A stretch of 64,000 nt of DNA, from assembly GCA_017860615.1 (NCBI GenBank), contig JAGDMU010000011.1:1-64000 (forward strand). The letters run 5' to 3'. Source of the stretch: Pseudomonadota bacterium (GTDB lineage: Bacteria; Campylobacterota; Campylobacteria; Campylobacterales; Sulfurospirillaceae). The position numbers and the translations under genes were made by a program. Position 1 is the first letter of the stretch. The number at the start of each line of letters is the position of its first letter. Shown piece after piece: positions 15,398-25,024 of the stretch. Under the pieces are notes generated by a model, which was given only the letters and a program-made list of their open reading frames with translations, ran no database searches and had not been told where the DNA came from.

Positions 15398-15563
15398 TAG
15401 ACTTCTTGCACAACCTATTGAAACAAGAGTGTTGAGACATAGCACATCACTTTTTAAAACTAAAAACATCGCCATAGCTTTGGCTATGACTCAATTTTGA
15501 GTTTTAAAAATTAACGCACTCTGTTCAAACTCTTTATGTCTCAAAGGTTATGCAAGAAGTCTA
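15398..15563. mobile_element. MITE-like inverted-repeat element, copy 1
   Basis: 166-base non-coding element. The left end TAGACTTCTTGCACAACC and the reverse complement of the right end TAGACTTCTTGCATAACC differ at one base in 18. Inside, further matching arms (TTGAGACATA in both arms; TTTTTAAAACT against its complement) close on CCATAGC-TTT-GGCTATG, so the whole element folds into one imperfect hairpin. TA flanks both ends, consistent with a TA target duplication as in IS630/Tc1-type transposition. No open frame of note. Related to copy 2 at 59661-59751. The helper transposase is not in the window. Confidence 0.75.
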
Positions 15564-15582
15564 ATAAATGGAGTACCCCTAT

Positions 15583-17535
15583 ATGAACCATACGTTTAAA
15601 ATGATCCTTTTTTATATTGCGATGTTTGTGTCGCTTGGGCTTTTTTGGTTTTGGATGGCAAAGCCATCGAGTGACCTTATCACCTTAGAGCCAAACGTTA
15701 AATTGCAATGTCTCTCCTATGCCCCTTTTGGCAAAAACGACTCACCGATGGATATTCCTAAAGGGTTTCGCCCTTCTCGTGAACAGATGGAGCAGGACTT
15801 AGCCAAATTGTCTCAAATTACCAGTTGTATTCGCTCGTACTCCAGTGTAGGGTTGGAAGAACTGCCTGAAATTGCTCGTAAATACGGGCTAAAGCTGTGG
15901 CTGGGTGCTTGGGTAAGCAGTGATGTTAAGTTGACTAAAAAAGAGATTGAGACGGTGATTGCTTTAGCGAAAGAGAATAAAGACATCATTGAGACCATTG
16001 TTGTGGGAAATGAAGCGTTGTTACGCCGTGATGTCAGTGCGGCACAGTTGGTCAGTTACATCGAAGAAGTCAAACGTGCTCTGCCTGATATGGTTGTAAC
16101 GTATGCCGATGTGTGGGAGTTTTGGAACAAACATCCTGAGGTTGCGCCTTCTGTGGATCGTGTAACCATTCACATCTTGCCGTATTGGGAAGACAAGCCC
16201 ATCAGTGTAGACAAAGCGTTATTGCATGTTAAAAATATTCGCGATCTTATGGTAAAAACCATTCCTGATAAAGAAATCGTCATCGGTGAGACAGGATGGC
16301 CTAGCGAAGGGCGTATGCGTGAGGGTGCTTACCCAAGTGCGGTCAATCAAGCGATCTTCACACGCGGTTTTGTCAAAATGGCAGAAGAGGGCGGTTGGAA
16401 ATATAATTTTATCGAAGCGTTTGATCAGCCGTGGAAGCGTATGAGCGAAGGTGCTGTGGGTGGTTTCTGGGGACTGTTTGATGCAGATCGTGCTGATAAA
16501 CACATCTTGCATGGGTTTGTTTCTAATTTCCCGAATGCCCTTTGGCTTTTTATCGGCAGTTTTGCTCTCAGTCTTGTAGGACTGATTTGGCTGTGGGGTG
16601 TGCCGACGTGTTCGTGTAAAAAAGCACCGTATTGGTTCGCAGCACTCTTTGGTGGCTCTGTAGCGCTTACATGGCAAGCCAATGCTTACTGGATCGTCTC
16701 ACGAAACAATCTTGAATACGCATGGGCGATTTCATGCCTTAGCGTTGCATTTGTTTTATGGCTTAAATTGGTTCGTTTTCTCATCACTGAAGAGATAGAG
16801 ATGCGAGGCTCAATGGAGCGATTTTTGGATGTTATAACGCTAAGTGCGCCTAAAGGTGAGACGTTCTGGGAAGATGTATTGCATCTGTTCAGTGTCAGTG
16901 TGGTGCTTATTATGGCGCTCTCTTTAGCGTTTGATGGAAGGTATCTTAACTTTGAACTTGGAACATTAGGAATTATCGCTACGGTTTATGCGGTAGTTTA
17001 TGTCTCAACGGAGCGCCAAGAACTCAATGGACTCATGGAAAAAACGAGCGGTCTAATTTTGTTTGTGAGTGCTTTGGCTGTGTTGATGCAAGAGAGCGCT
17101 CGTAATGACTTTGCCCTGAATTGGGTTATTATGGTGATCGTTTTAGGCTCAACGCTATGGATGTCTGCTTCAAAGCTATGTGGTATTTTTAAAACATTGC
17201 TGATACTTATTATTGTCGCATTGGCGTTTGTACTTCTCAAAGAGGGCGTGTATGTGAAAGAGTCTTGGGTTGCTGTATGTACGGCAGATCCATCGCTTTT
17301 TATCTGTCAGTTTAGAACGATTTTAGGCAAAGTGATATACCTCAATTACGTAGGGCTTTCAGGTAGTGTAGTCGCCATCTTTAGTGTGCTCTCTGGAAGC
17401 TATGTTTTAGGCATGTTAGCCATGATTATGGGGCTTTTTTGTCTTTTAACATTCAATGGCTTTTTAGGGGCAATTATAGCCGTTCTTGGTTGGTGGATAG
17501 TTGGATATCGTTTAAGCGAAAAGTGTACGTTGTAA
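15583..17535 (+). CDS. GH17-type beta-1,3-glucanase/transglycosylase-like membrane protein
   Basis: About 650 residues. After a membrane helix (residues ~5-25) comes a glycoside hydrolase family 17-like barrel to about residue 310, with the acid/base Glu in VVGNEAL (~Glu144) and the nucleophile Glu in VIGETGWPS (~Glu236), both intact. The rest is a string of about ten membrane helices. Related domains occur in beta-glucan synthases such as NdvC, so a role in making or trimming a beta-glucan is likely but inferred. The frame also opens at 15568, but that ATG contains the GGAG that best serves ATG 15583, nine bases on. Its upstream region is occupied by the inverted-repeat element. Confidence 0.75.
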   Translation: MNHTFKMILFYIAMFVSLGLFWFWMAKPSSDLITLEPNVKLQCLSYAPFGKNDSPMDIPKGFRPSREQMEQDLAKLSQITSCIRSYSSVGLEELPEIARKYGLKLWLGAWVSSDVKLTKKEIETVIALAKENKDIIETIVVGNEALLRRDVSAAQLVSYIEEVKRALPDMVVTYADVWEFWNKHPEVAPSVDRVTIHILPYWEDKPISVDKALLHVKNIRDLMVKTIPDKEIVIGETGWPSEGRMREGAYPSAVNQAIFTRGFVKMAEEGGWKYNFIEAFDQPWKRMSEGAVGGFWGLFDADRADKHILHGFVSNFPNALWLFIGSFALSLVGLIWLWGVPTCSCKKAPYWFAALFGGSVALTWQANAYWIVSRNNLEYAWAISCLSVAFVLWLKLVRFLITEEIEMRGSMERFLDVITLSAPKGETFWEDVLHLFSVSVVLIMALSLAFDGRYLNFELGTLGIIATVYAVVYVSTERQELNGLMEKTSGLILFVSALAVLMQESARNDFALNWVIMVIVLGSTLWMSASKLCGIFKTLLILIIVALAFVLLKEGVYVKESWVAVCTADPSLFICQFRTILGKVIYLNYVGLSGSVVAIFSVLSGSYVLGMLAMIMGLFCLLTFNGFLGAIIAVLGWWIVGYRLSEKCTL

Positions 17536-17557
17536 TTGTTTCTTAAGTAGTGATTTT

Positions 17558-17589
17558 AGGGTGTTTAATAATACCCTTTAGGTTTTTTA
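17558..17589 (+). terminator. Possible terminator after the GH17 gene
   Basis: AGGGTGTT and AATACCCT form an eight-pair stem (one G-U) around TAAT, followed by TTTAGGTTTTTT. The stem is AT-rich and the U tract is interrupted, so strength is uncertain. Confidence 0.5.
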
Positions 17590-17631
17590 GCTAAAATAGA
17601 TGAATTTTTGATAACAAGATAGGATGAAAGT

Positions 17632-20172
17632 ATGGATGTTAGAGCCGAGTTTTTAAAGTTTTTTGAACAAAAAGGTCACAAGATTATCGAGAGTTCTCCC
17701 CTTGTGCCAGATGACGCGACGCTTCTGTTTACCAATGCAGGCATGGTTCCTTTTAAGAGTGTTTTTACAGGCGAAGTTCCTCGTCCAAACCCTCCACGTG
17801 CGACAACGTGTCAAACGTGTATCAGAGCGGGTGGTAAACACAATGACTTAGACAATGTCGGCTATACAGCACGCCATCATACTTTTTTCGAAATGCTTGG
17901 AAATTTCTCTTTTGGTGATTACTTTAAAGAAGATGCCATCTCTCATGCGTGGGAATTTGTCACAGAAGTGCTAAAACTGCCTAAAGAAAAACTTTGGGTA
18001 ACGGTTCATGAGAGCGATGACGAGGCTGAGGCAATTTGGAAAAAACACATTGATGCTAGCCGTATTATGCGCTTTGGCGATAAAGACAACTTCTGGCAAA
18101 TGGGCGACACAGGTCCTTGTGGACCGTGCAGTGAAATCTTCATCGATCAAGGGGCTGAGAACTTTAACACACCAGAAGACTACATGGGTGGAGACGGCGA
18201 TAGATTCTTAGAGATATGGAATCTTGTTTTCATGCAGTATGAGAGAGATAAAGCAGGTGTGCTTCATCCCCTTCCAAAACCTTCCATCGATACAGGTATG
18301 GGCTTAGAGCGTGTGACTGCGGTTAAAGAGGGCGTATTTAGTAACTATGACTCCTCACTCTTTACGCCATTAACCAACAAAGTAGCAGAACTTTGCGGTA
18401 AACCTTACGCCTATAAAACGGGTGCGAGTTACCGTGTTATCGCAGACCATATTCGCGCCGTTTCATTTCTTGTGGCACAAGGAACAACGTTTGGTCGCGT
18501 AGGTCGTGGTTATGTTCTAAGACGTATTCTTAGACGTGCGGTTAGACACGGTTATCTTTTAGGGCTTCGTGCTCCGTTTATGTATCAACTTCTTGATACC
18601 TTATGCGAGCTTATGGGCAAACAGTACCCATACCTTGTTGCGAAAAAAGAGGTAATTGCTGAGCAGATCAGAAATGAAGAAGAGAGCTTCTTTACAACCA
18701 TTGCTTCAGGCTTAGAGCTTTTTGAAAAAGAACTTCCTAATACCAAAGAGATGTTTAGTGGTGAAGTAGCCTTTAAACTTTACGACACCTATGGATTCCC
18801 TCTTGACTTGACCGCTGATATGCTTCGTGAAAAAGGCTTAAGTGTTAACGAAGCTGAGTTTGAAGCTTTGATGGCTGAGCAAAAAGCACGTTCAAAAGCG
18901 TCATGGAAAGGCAGTGGCGATAAAGCAACTCAGGGTGAGTTTAAACCACTTTTAGAGAAATTTGGGCTTAACACTTTCGTGGGTTACACTCAAAAAAATG
19001 CAACAACAAAAGTATTAGCTCTTTTAGATGAGAATTTCAAAGAGGTTCAAAGCCTAGATGAAAATGGCTGGGTTATGTTTGCACAAACGCCATTCTACGC
19101 GATGAGCGGTGGTCAAAGTGGCGATGAGGGCGTCATAGAAGGCTATGGTAAAGTGCTCGATACCAAGAAATTTTTTGATCTTAACCTTTCGCTCGTAGAG
19201 CTTGAGAAGCCTTTAAATGTGGGTGATGAGGTAAACTTAATCGTTGATCTCTCACGTTTAGAGATTGAAAAACATCACAGCGCAACGCACTTACTTCACA
19301 GCGCACTTCGCAAAATCTTGGGTGAGCATGTCTCTCAAGCGGGCAGTTTGGTTGAGAAAGATCGTTTACGTTTTGACTTTTCACATCCAAAAGCACTGAG
19401 TTTTGAAGAGATCACCAAGATTGAGGCATTTGTTAACAGCGTTATCGCGAGTGGTGTCGTGGGACAAACAAAACTGATGAATGTCGAAGAAGCCAAAAAC
19501 AGCGGCGCAATGGCGCTTTTTGGTGAAAAATATGGCTCAGAAGTACGCGTTGTCAGCTTTGGAGATGCCAGTATCGAGCTTTGTGGTGGAACGCATGTTG
19601 AGAATACTGCCAACATCGGAAGCTTCTTTATCCAAAAAGAGAGTGGTGTGAGCGCAGGTGTTCGTCGTATCGAAGCGATTTGTGGTAGCGCAGCACTCTT
19701 ATATGCTCAAAGCTTAAGAGCTGAACTTGAAGCGATTAAAGAGAGCGTGAAGCACAAAGAGCCACTTATTGGCATTAACCGTTTAAAAGAAGAGATCAAA
19801 ACGCTTAAAACTGAAGTTGAATCTCTCAATGCTCATGCTGGAAAATCCGTTGAGTCTTTAAACATTAATGGTGTTGAGGTCATTGTGGATGTGTTAGGTG
19901 CTGGGGATATTAAAGCACGTATTGATGATCTTAAAAATGAAAAAGAGTCTGTCGCGGTATTGTTACTTCAAGTCAAAGATGACAAAGTAATGATCGCAGC
20001 GGGTGTTAAAAACGCTGGTATAAAAGCAGGTGCTTGGATTAAAGAGATTGCACCGATCGTTGGTGGTGGCGGTGGTGGTCGTGATGACTTCGCACAAGCG
20101 GGAGGCCGTGATGCTTCTAAAATTGAAGAAGCAAAATCAGCAGCGCTTGCGTACGCTAAATCTGTTTTATAA
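17632..20172 (+). CDS. alaS: Alanyl-tRNA synthetase
   Basis: Charges tRNA-Ala. The 846-residue protein has the class II catalytic core with [19 protein letters not shown] near residue 80 and GMGLERV near residue 222, the editing domain with HHSATHLLH (~545) and CGGTH (~650) zinc-type motifs, and the C-terminal oligomerisation domain ending in the glycine-rich [15 protein letters not shown] block. Slightly shorter than E. coli AlaS (about 876). Start ATG 17632 has AGGA upstream. Followed after five bases by a membrane protein gene and then maf, so probably an operon. Confidence 0.97.
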   Translation: MDVRAEFLKFFEQKGHKIIESSPLVPDDATLLFTNAGMVPFKSVFTGEVPRPNPPRATTCQTCIRAGGKHNDLDNVGYTARHHTFFEMLGNFSFGDYFKEDAISHAWEFVTEVLKLPKEKLWVTVHESDDEAEAIWKKHIDASRIMRFGDKDNFWQMGDTGPCGPCSEIFIDQGAENFNTPEDYMGGDGDRFLEIWNLVFMQYERDKAGVLHPLPKPSIDTGMGLERVTAVKEGVFSNYDSSLFTPLTNKVAELCGKPYAYKTGASYRVIADHIRAVSFLVAQGTTFGRVGRGYVLRRILRRAVRHGYLLGLRAPFMYQLLDTLCELMGKQYPYLVAKKEVIAEQIRNEEESFFTTIASGLELFEKELPNTKEMFSGEVAFKLYDTYGFPLDLTADMLREKGLSVNEAEFEALMAEQKARSKASWKGSGDKATQGEFKPLLEKFGLNTFVGYTQKNATTKVLALLDENFKEVQSLDENGWVMFAQTPFYAMSGGQSGDEGVIEGYGKVLDTKKFFDLNLSLVELEKPLNVGDEVNLIVDLSRLEIEKHHSATHLLHSALRKILGEHVSQAGSLVEKDRLRFDFSHPKALSFEEITKIEAFVNSVIASGVVGQTKLMNVEEAKNSGAMALFGEKYGSEVRVVSFGDASIELCGGTHVENTANIGSFFIQKESGVSAGVRRIEAICGSAALLYAQSLRAELEAIKESVKHKEPLIGINRLKEEIKTLKTEVESLNAHAGKSVESLNINGVEVIVDVLGAGDIKARIDDLKNEKESVAVLLLQVKDDKVMIAAGVKNAGIKAGAWIKEIAPIVGGGGGGRDDFAQAGGRDASKIEEAKSAALAYAKSVL

Positions 20173-20177
20173 GGTCA

Positions 20178-20678
20178 ATGATGAGAGATTTTTTCATAGA
20201 GATATTCGGAGACTTTAGCAGAATCATTGTGTTTTTACATATCATCAGCTCTGCATTACTGATTGGTAGCATGTTTGTAATGCGTTTTGTGATTCAGCCT
20301 GTTGAAGAAGATGTTCCTGATGAAAAGATCAAATACAGTAGTTGCATCAATATGATGCGACGTTATATCCTATTTTTAGTGCCAGTGATGATTGTCATCG
20401 TTGCAACATCTGTCTTTATGCATATAGGACTTGGTTTTAAAAGTGGCAATCCAACAACGTACGTGATGGTGCATACCAAAGAAGCACTTTGGACCTTTAT
20501 AGCGTTTAATTTTATTTACATGTATTTTAAATACTTGCGTGCTAAAAAAGGGCTTGCGGAAGAGAATTACATTGAAGTGGAAGAGAATGTGATCTTAATG
20601 GTGAAATACCTCATTCCACTCAATCTGCTTTTAGCCATTATTTCGGTCTATTTTGGCGTGATTTTACGAGGTTATTAA
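20178..20678 (+). CDS. Four-helix membrane protein, function unknown
   Basis: 166 residues with four hydrophobic helices (about residues 15-40, 70-92, 105-125, 140-163) and charged loops. His at position ~21 in the first helix (FLHIISS) and others in helices 2 and 3 (FMHIGL, MVHTKE) could be haem or metal ligands, as in CopD-like or DUF2269-like proteins; this is inference. AAGG overlaps the alaS stop; ATG 20178 and ATG 20181 are both possible starts. Between alaS and maf, one base before the latter. Confidence 0.7.
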   Translation: MMRDFFIEIFGDFSRIIVFLHIISSALLIGSMFVMRFVIQPVEEDVPDEKIKYSSCINMMRRYILFLVPVMIVIVATSVFMHIGLGFKSGNPTTYVMVHTKEALWTFIAFNFIYMYFKYLRAKKGLAEENYIEVEENVILMVKYLIPLNLLLAIISVYFGVILRGY

Positions 20679-20679
20679 G

Positions 20680-21234
20680 ATGCAAACGATCGTGCTTGGC
20701 TCATCTTCCATTACGCGTGCAGAACTTCTTACCAAGTTTGGAGTTCCTTTTATTCAAAGAGATGCTGGGTTTAATGAAGAGAGCCTTCGTATCAGTAACC
20801 CTGCACATTTTGTGTATCATGCAACCAAAGGAAAGATGCAAAGTTACCTTGAAAAGTATGATTTGGAAATGCCTGTTTTGTGTGCCGATACCGTGGTAAC
20901 TGCCAATGGTGAAATTCTTCGTAAAGCCAAAGATAAGGCTGATGCTAGACGTATTTTGAAAGCGCAAAGTGGCAATAAAGTCAGCATTCTTAGCTGTATG
21001 ATTTACAAATCCAAAACATGTGAACTGATTGATCTTTCAAGTACTGACTATCTCTTTTTGCCTTTTAATCCTGATGATTTGGAAGCCTATCTTGCGGGTG
21101 ATGACTGGCGTGGAAAAGCAGGTGCATGTATGGTGGAGGGATTTTGTAAATCCTACATCAAAGAAGTGGTTGGGCTGGAAAGTACCGCCATGGGGCTGAG
21201 CGTTGAGAAGCTTCTGCCATTTTTACCCAAGTAA
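20680..21234 (+). CDS. maf: Maf-like nucleotide pyrophosphatase
   Basis: House-cleaning nucleoside triphosphate pyrophosphatase of the Maf/YceF family, 184 residues. N-terminal LGSSSITRAELL replaces the usual LASxSPRR, and the catalytic-acid region reads VLCADTVVTANGEILRKAKD near residue 65. The middle DWRGKAGACMVEGF block is also family-like. Which nucleotide is removed cannot be told. Starts one base after the membrane protein gene and ends two bases before the BioF-like gene. Confidence 0.88.
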   Translation: MQTIVLGSSSITRAELLTKFGVPFIQRDAGFNEESLRISNPAHFVYHATKGKMQSYLEKYDLEMPVLCADTVVTANGEILRKAKDKADARRILKAQSGNKVSILSCMIYKSKTCELIDLSSTDYLFLPFNPDDLEAYLAGDDWRGKAGACMVEGFCKSYIKEVVGLESTAMGLSVEKLLPFLPK

Positions 21235-21236
21235 CC

Positions 21237-22328
21237 ATGTACCAAAACGAACTCCACGCCATCACAAAATCCAATCGTTACCGAAGCCGTAAGTTATACG
21301 GTGATGACTTAGCTGATTTTAGCTCCAACGACTATCTGGGCTTCGCGCAAAATCATACCCTTTTCGAGCGTGCTGTTGCGCAAGTGTCCATGTATAAAAC
21401 CCATGCTCCCAAAGCTTCCATCTTAGTCAATGGCTATCATCCCATTCATCAAGAATTTGAAGAATTTTTAATACGTCATAATGGTTTTGAATCAGCCCTT
21501 GTGTGTGGTAGTGGCTTTTTAGCCAATTTTTCACTGATTGAAGCCTTACCTCGTAAAAAAGATCTTTTGATTTTGGATGAAGAGTACCACGCAAGTGGCA
21601 TGGTGGCGTCTAAAACGGTGGATGCTGAAGTTGTACTGTTTAGACACAATGATGCCAATCATCTTGAAAGCCTTATCAATACGCACAATCACAACCGCAT
21701 TATTATTGCCGTTGAGGGCATTTACTCGATGAGCGGAGATCTTTTAAACCGCGATATTTTCGAAATAGCCGATCGTTACAATGCCCTTTTAATTGTCGAC
21801 GAAGCGCACAGTGTAGGTGTTGTGGGTGAAAACCTTAGAGGCGTGTTTGATCTGTTTGGCATTACACCTAAAGCAAACCATATTAAGATGGGCACACTCG
21901 GAAAAGCACTGGGAAGTTATGGCGCATATATTTTATGCTCCGAACATATCGCAGAATTTTTACAAAACCGTGCCAAAGCTATCATCTATACAACAGCACC
22001 TTCTTTATTTGACATTGCTTTGGGATACCAAGGGTTGTTGTTTATTTTAAAAAATAGAGTCCATTTGAAAGCTGACATTGAAGCACGCCAAGCGGTTGTG
22101 CAAACCATGTTAGGTATAAAAATCGAAGGGCTGATTTGTTCGTACCCTTTAAGCGAAGGTGCAGATGCTCTCTCTGTTCAGCAGAAGCTGATTGATGAAG
22201 GTTGTTTAGTCGGTGCCATTCGTCCACCAACCGTTCCAAAGCCCATTTTACGCCTTATTCCAAGGCTGGGAGAAGATGTAGAAAAATTAGAAACGTTGTG
22301 CTCTCTGATCCAAAAGGGGAGCTTTTGA
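21237..22328 (+). CDS. bioF: 8-amino-7-oxononanoate synthase-like PLP enzyme
   Basis: Alpha-oxoamine synthase family, 363 residues. Marks: DFSSNDYLGFAQN near the N-terminus, GSGFLANFSLIEAL, the VDEAHSVGVVG block and the PLP lysine region KMGTLGKALGSYGAYI. The family condenses an amino acid with an acyl-CoA; BioF (pimeloyl thioester plus alanine) is the likeliest assignment, supported weakly by bioD elsewhere in the window. Somewhat short (family about 385). The stop overlaps the next gene's start (TTGA). Confidence 0.85.
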   Translation: MYQNELHAITKSNRYRSRKLYGDDLADFSSNDYLGFAQNHTLFERAVAQVSMYKTHAPKASILVNGYHPIHQEFEEFLIRHNGFESALVCGSGFLANFSLIEALPRKKDLLILDEEYHASGMVASKTVDAEVVLFRHNDANHLESLINTHNHNRIIIAVEGIYSMSGDLLNRDIFEIADRYNALLIVDEAHSVGVVGENLRGVFDLFGITPKANHIKMGTLGKALGSYGAYILCSEHIAEFLQNRAKAIIYTTAPSLFDIALGYQGLLFILKNRVHLKADIEARQAVVQTMLGIKIEGLICSYPLSEGADALSVQQKLIDEGCLVGAIRPPTVPKPILRLIPRLGEDVEKLETLCSLIQKGSF

Positions 22329-23020
22329 GTTTTACGTGTAAACAGCTTCTGATTAAAAGTAAAGCGAAAACATTGCTTGATGTGCAGTTTTCTTTTGAGC
22401 GGTCATTTGCTCTGATTGGTGAGAGTGGTAGTGGGAAAAGCTTGACACTTAAAGCGCTTTTAGGGATGTTGCCTCAAGAGTTGGACTCTTTGTTAGAGTA
22501 CGATGCCTCTTATGCATTGACACGTGGACAAAGCATTGCATTTGTACCGCAAAATCCTTTTACGGCTCTTTCTCCACTGACGAAGATTGAAAAGCAGTTT
22601 ATGGCATCACGTGAGCAAGCGCAGAAATACTTGCGTATGGTCGGTTTGGATGTAGATTTTTTAGAGCGTTTTCCCTCCGAACTCAGTGGTGGACAGTTGC
22701 AACGGCTTATCATAGCCATGGCATTGAGCATTGAGCCACAATTACTTTTATTGGATGAGCCAACAACGGCACTGGATGAAGAGAGCAAAACCACGGTTTT
22801 GGATCTGATTTACACATTACAAAAAGAGTGTGGGTTTGATCTGTTATTTGTAACACACGATATTGGAACCATTGAGCATTTATGTGACGAAGTGGGTATT
22901 ATTAAAAGCGGTAAAATCATTGAACGTGGTTTGACCAAAAATATTTTACATGACCCCAAAGAGGCTTATACGAAGCAGTTGTTGGAGTCTGGATTTAGAC
23001 AAAGGAGTTTTAGAGAGTGA
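22325..23020 (+). CDS. ABC transporter ATPase, Opp/Dpp/Nik-type, unpaired
   Basis: Single ATP-binding domain of 231 residues with GESGSGKS (Walker A), the Opp-type Q-loop VPQNPFTALSP, LSGGQLQRL signature, LLLLDEPTT (Walker B) and VTHD. The frame runs back into bioF to 22202, but TTG 22325, overlapping the bioF stop as TTGA with GGGGAG just before it, is the sensible start. No permease, binding protein or second ATPase is adjacent. Could serve peptide or nickel import with partners elsewhere. The stop overlaps the PBP1A start by four bases. Confidence 0.83.
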   Translation: MSFTCKQLLIKSKAKTLLDVQFSFERSFALIGESGSGKSLTLKALLGMLPQELDSLLEYDASYALTRGQSIAFVPQNPFTALSPLTKIEKQFMASREQAQKYLRMVGLDVDFLERFPSELSGGQLQRLIIAMALSIEPQLLLLDEPTTALDEESKTTVLDLIYTLQKECGFDLLFVTHDIGTIEHLCDEVGIIKSGKIIERGLTKNILHDPKEAYTKQLLESGFRQRSFRE

Positions 23021-24942
23021 AATATATTATGACTATTTTAACAATGCTTGGCTTTGCCGCATTGATGGCCATTATCTTTTTGTATGCTCAAATTCGTTTT
23101 GATGCTTATAAAATTATTGACTATACCCCAAAATTAACCACACAAATATACGATAGAAATGGTGAGTTAGTTGCCAATCTTTTTGATGAAGAAAACAGAA
23201 TTTATGTTGAATTCAAAGATATCCCTGCACGTGTCATCGAAGCGCTTATTGCAACGGAAGACACCTCCTTCTTTGAGCACAATGGTATTAATATTGAAGC
23301 TATTTTTAGAGCATTGATTAAAGATATTCATGCGATGAAAATGGTGGAGGGTGCGAGTACCATTACTCAACAGCTTATTAAAAATACGGTCTTAACACGC
23401 CAAAAAACGTTGACTCGTAAAATCAATGAAGCCATCTTAGCGTATACCGTCGAGTCATCTTTAACGAAAGAACAGATATTGGAGCGCTATTTCAACCACG
23501 TCTATTTTGGACATGGCTATTATGGTATCAAAACAGCGGCACAGGGCTATTTTAATAAGTCTTTAGATGCGTTAAGTATCAAAGAAATTGCCATTCTTGT
23601 AGGACTTCCAAAAGCACCTAGTTCGTATGATCCAACACGTCACATGGACCTCTCTTTAAGTCGTGCCAATCAAGTTGTGAACCGTATGTACACCCTTGGC
23701 TGGATCAGTGAAGCTGAATATACTAAAGCGACTTTAGAGCATCCAATGGTGTATGATGAAACATTGACTCGAAATAAAGCGCCTTATGTGGTGGATGAAG
23801 CCATTAAAAGTTTAGGTGCTGAGTACGATGATATCAAGAAAGGTGGTTATAAAATTTATCTGAGCATTGATCTTAAACTTCAGCAACTTGCACACGAATC
23901 CCTTAACGTCGGCTATAAAGGGATGACAGCTCGTCTTGGAAAAGATGTCAATAGCAGTGAACTTAATGGCGCGATGGTTGTTATGGAAAATGGTACAGGC
24001 AATGTTTTAGCGCTTGTCGGTGGCGTGGATTATGCGAAGAGTAGTTTTAACCGTGCAACCCAAAGTAAACGTCAACCCGGTTCAAGCTTTAAACCATTCT
24101 TATATCAAAAAGCGCTCGATTGGGGCTATTCACCTCTGTCTGAAATTCCTGATATTTCACGAACGTATGTCAACAGTGAAACCGATGAAACATGGACACC
24201 AAGAAACTATGAAAATGATTTTGAAGGGCTCATTACACTCAAAGAAGCATTGGTGCATTCGCGTAACCTTGCGACCATCAATCTTTTATCACTTTTAGGA
24301 CTGGATACTGTCTATAAAGAGCTTAAAAAAGATGGGTTTAAAAGCCTTACAATGGATCTTTCAATAGCACTTGGAAGTTTTGGTGTTTCTCCACTTGAGT
24401 ACAGTAGCTTTTACTCTATGTTCCCAAATTATGGTGTGAGAACAGACCCGTTACTGGTTAGAAAAGTGATCAATCGTCAAGGCGTTGAAAAGGTCTATGA
24501 AGCAAAAACTCAAACCATTACTTCCCCCAAACAGAGTTATTTGATGATCGATATGATGAAAGAGGTTGTGAAACGAGGAACAGGACGCAACGCACAAGTG
24601 CCTGGCATTGAGATAGCTGGTAAAACAGGTACAACGAACAGCAGTGTGGATGTGTGGTTCTGTGGCTTTTCCCCCGATATTGAGGTTATTACATGGTATG
24701 GAAATGACAACAATACTCCCCTCAAAAAAGGTGAAACGGGAGGCAAAGCCGCCGCTCCAGCCTTTAAGCATTTTATGACGAAGTATGTAGAACTTCATCC
24801 TGAAACAACACGTGAATTTAAAATGCCAGAAGGTGTTAATGCGCGTAAAGTCGATGGAACAACAGAGTTCTTTACCGATGTATCGCCATTTCCTAAAACC
24901 AATACAAAACAACTCAAAGAAGAGGGTGGTTTGATTTTTTAG
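23017..24942 (+). CDS. mrcA: Class A penicillin-binding protein 1A
   Basis: Bifunctional murein polymerase/cross-linker of 641 residues. One N-terminal membrane helix is followed by the GT51 glycosyltransferase (catalytic Glu81 in ATEDTSFFEH, then GASTITQQL) and a transpeptidase domain with SSFK (Ser356, Lys359), SRN near residue 418 and KTGTTN near residue 535. All catalytic residues are present. Shorter than E. coli PBP1A (no ODD/OB insert). GTG 23017 overlaps the preceding stop; AAAGGAG lies upstream, and ATG 23029 is an alternative. Last gene of the maf-bioF-ABC unit. Confidence 0.95.
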   Translation: MKYIMTILTMLGFAALMAIIFLYAQIRFDAYKIIDYTPKLTTQIYDRNGELVANLFDEENRIYVEFKDIPARVIEALIATEDTSFFEHNGINIEAIFRALIKDIHAMKMVEGASTITQQLIKNTVLTRQKTLTRKINEAILAYTVESSLTKEQILERYFNHVYFGHGYYGIKTAAQGYFNKSLDALSIKEIAILVGLPKAPSSYDPTRHMDLSLSRANQVVNRMYTLGWISEAEYTKATLEHPMVYDETLTRNKAPYVVDEAIKSLGAEYDDIKKGGYKIYLSIDLKLQQLAHESLNVGYKGMTARLGKDVNSSELNGAMVVMENGTGNVLALVGGVDYAKSSFNRATQSKRQPGSSFKPFLYQKALDWGYSPLSEIPDISRTYVNSETDETWTPRNYENDFEGLITLKEALVHSRNLATINLLSLLGLDTVYKELKKDGFKSLTMDLSIALGSFGVSPLEYSSFYSMFPNYGVRTDPLLVRKVINRQGVEKVYEAKTQTITSPKQSYLMIDMMKEVVKRGTGRNAQVPGIEIAGKTGTTNSSVDVWFCGFSPDIEVITWYGNDNNTPLKKGETGGKAAAPAFKHFMTKYVELHPETTREFKMPEGVNARKVDGTTEFFTDVSPFPKTNTKQLKEEGGLIF

Positions 24943-24953
24943 AGGAAGAAACA

Positions 24954-24977
24954 AGCTTGCTTTGTAAAAAGCAAGCT
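24954..24977 (+). terminator. Hairpin after PBP1A
   Basis: AGCTTGCTTT-GTAA-AAAGCAAGCT is a perfect ten-pair stem just after the PBP1A stop. It lacks a U tract afterwards, so it may stabilise the mRNA end rather than act as a classical terminator. Confidence 0.5.
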
Positions 24978-25024
24978 GTTCAAGGCCTTGGAAAACATAT
25001 ATAAACTGAAGAAGAAAATAGCGC

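Noticed and set aside
16219..16677. 152-codon antisense frame over the GH17 gene
   Set aside because: Cys/Arg/Thr-rich composition with no family features, opposite an intact catalytic domain.
24451..24954. 167-codon antisense frame at the PBP1A 3' end
   Set aside because: Phe/Cys-rich shadow of a well-supported gene without a ribosome site.
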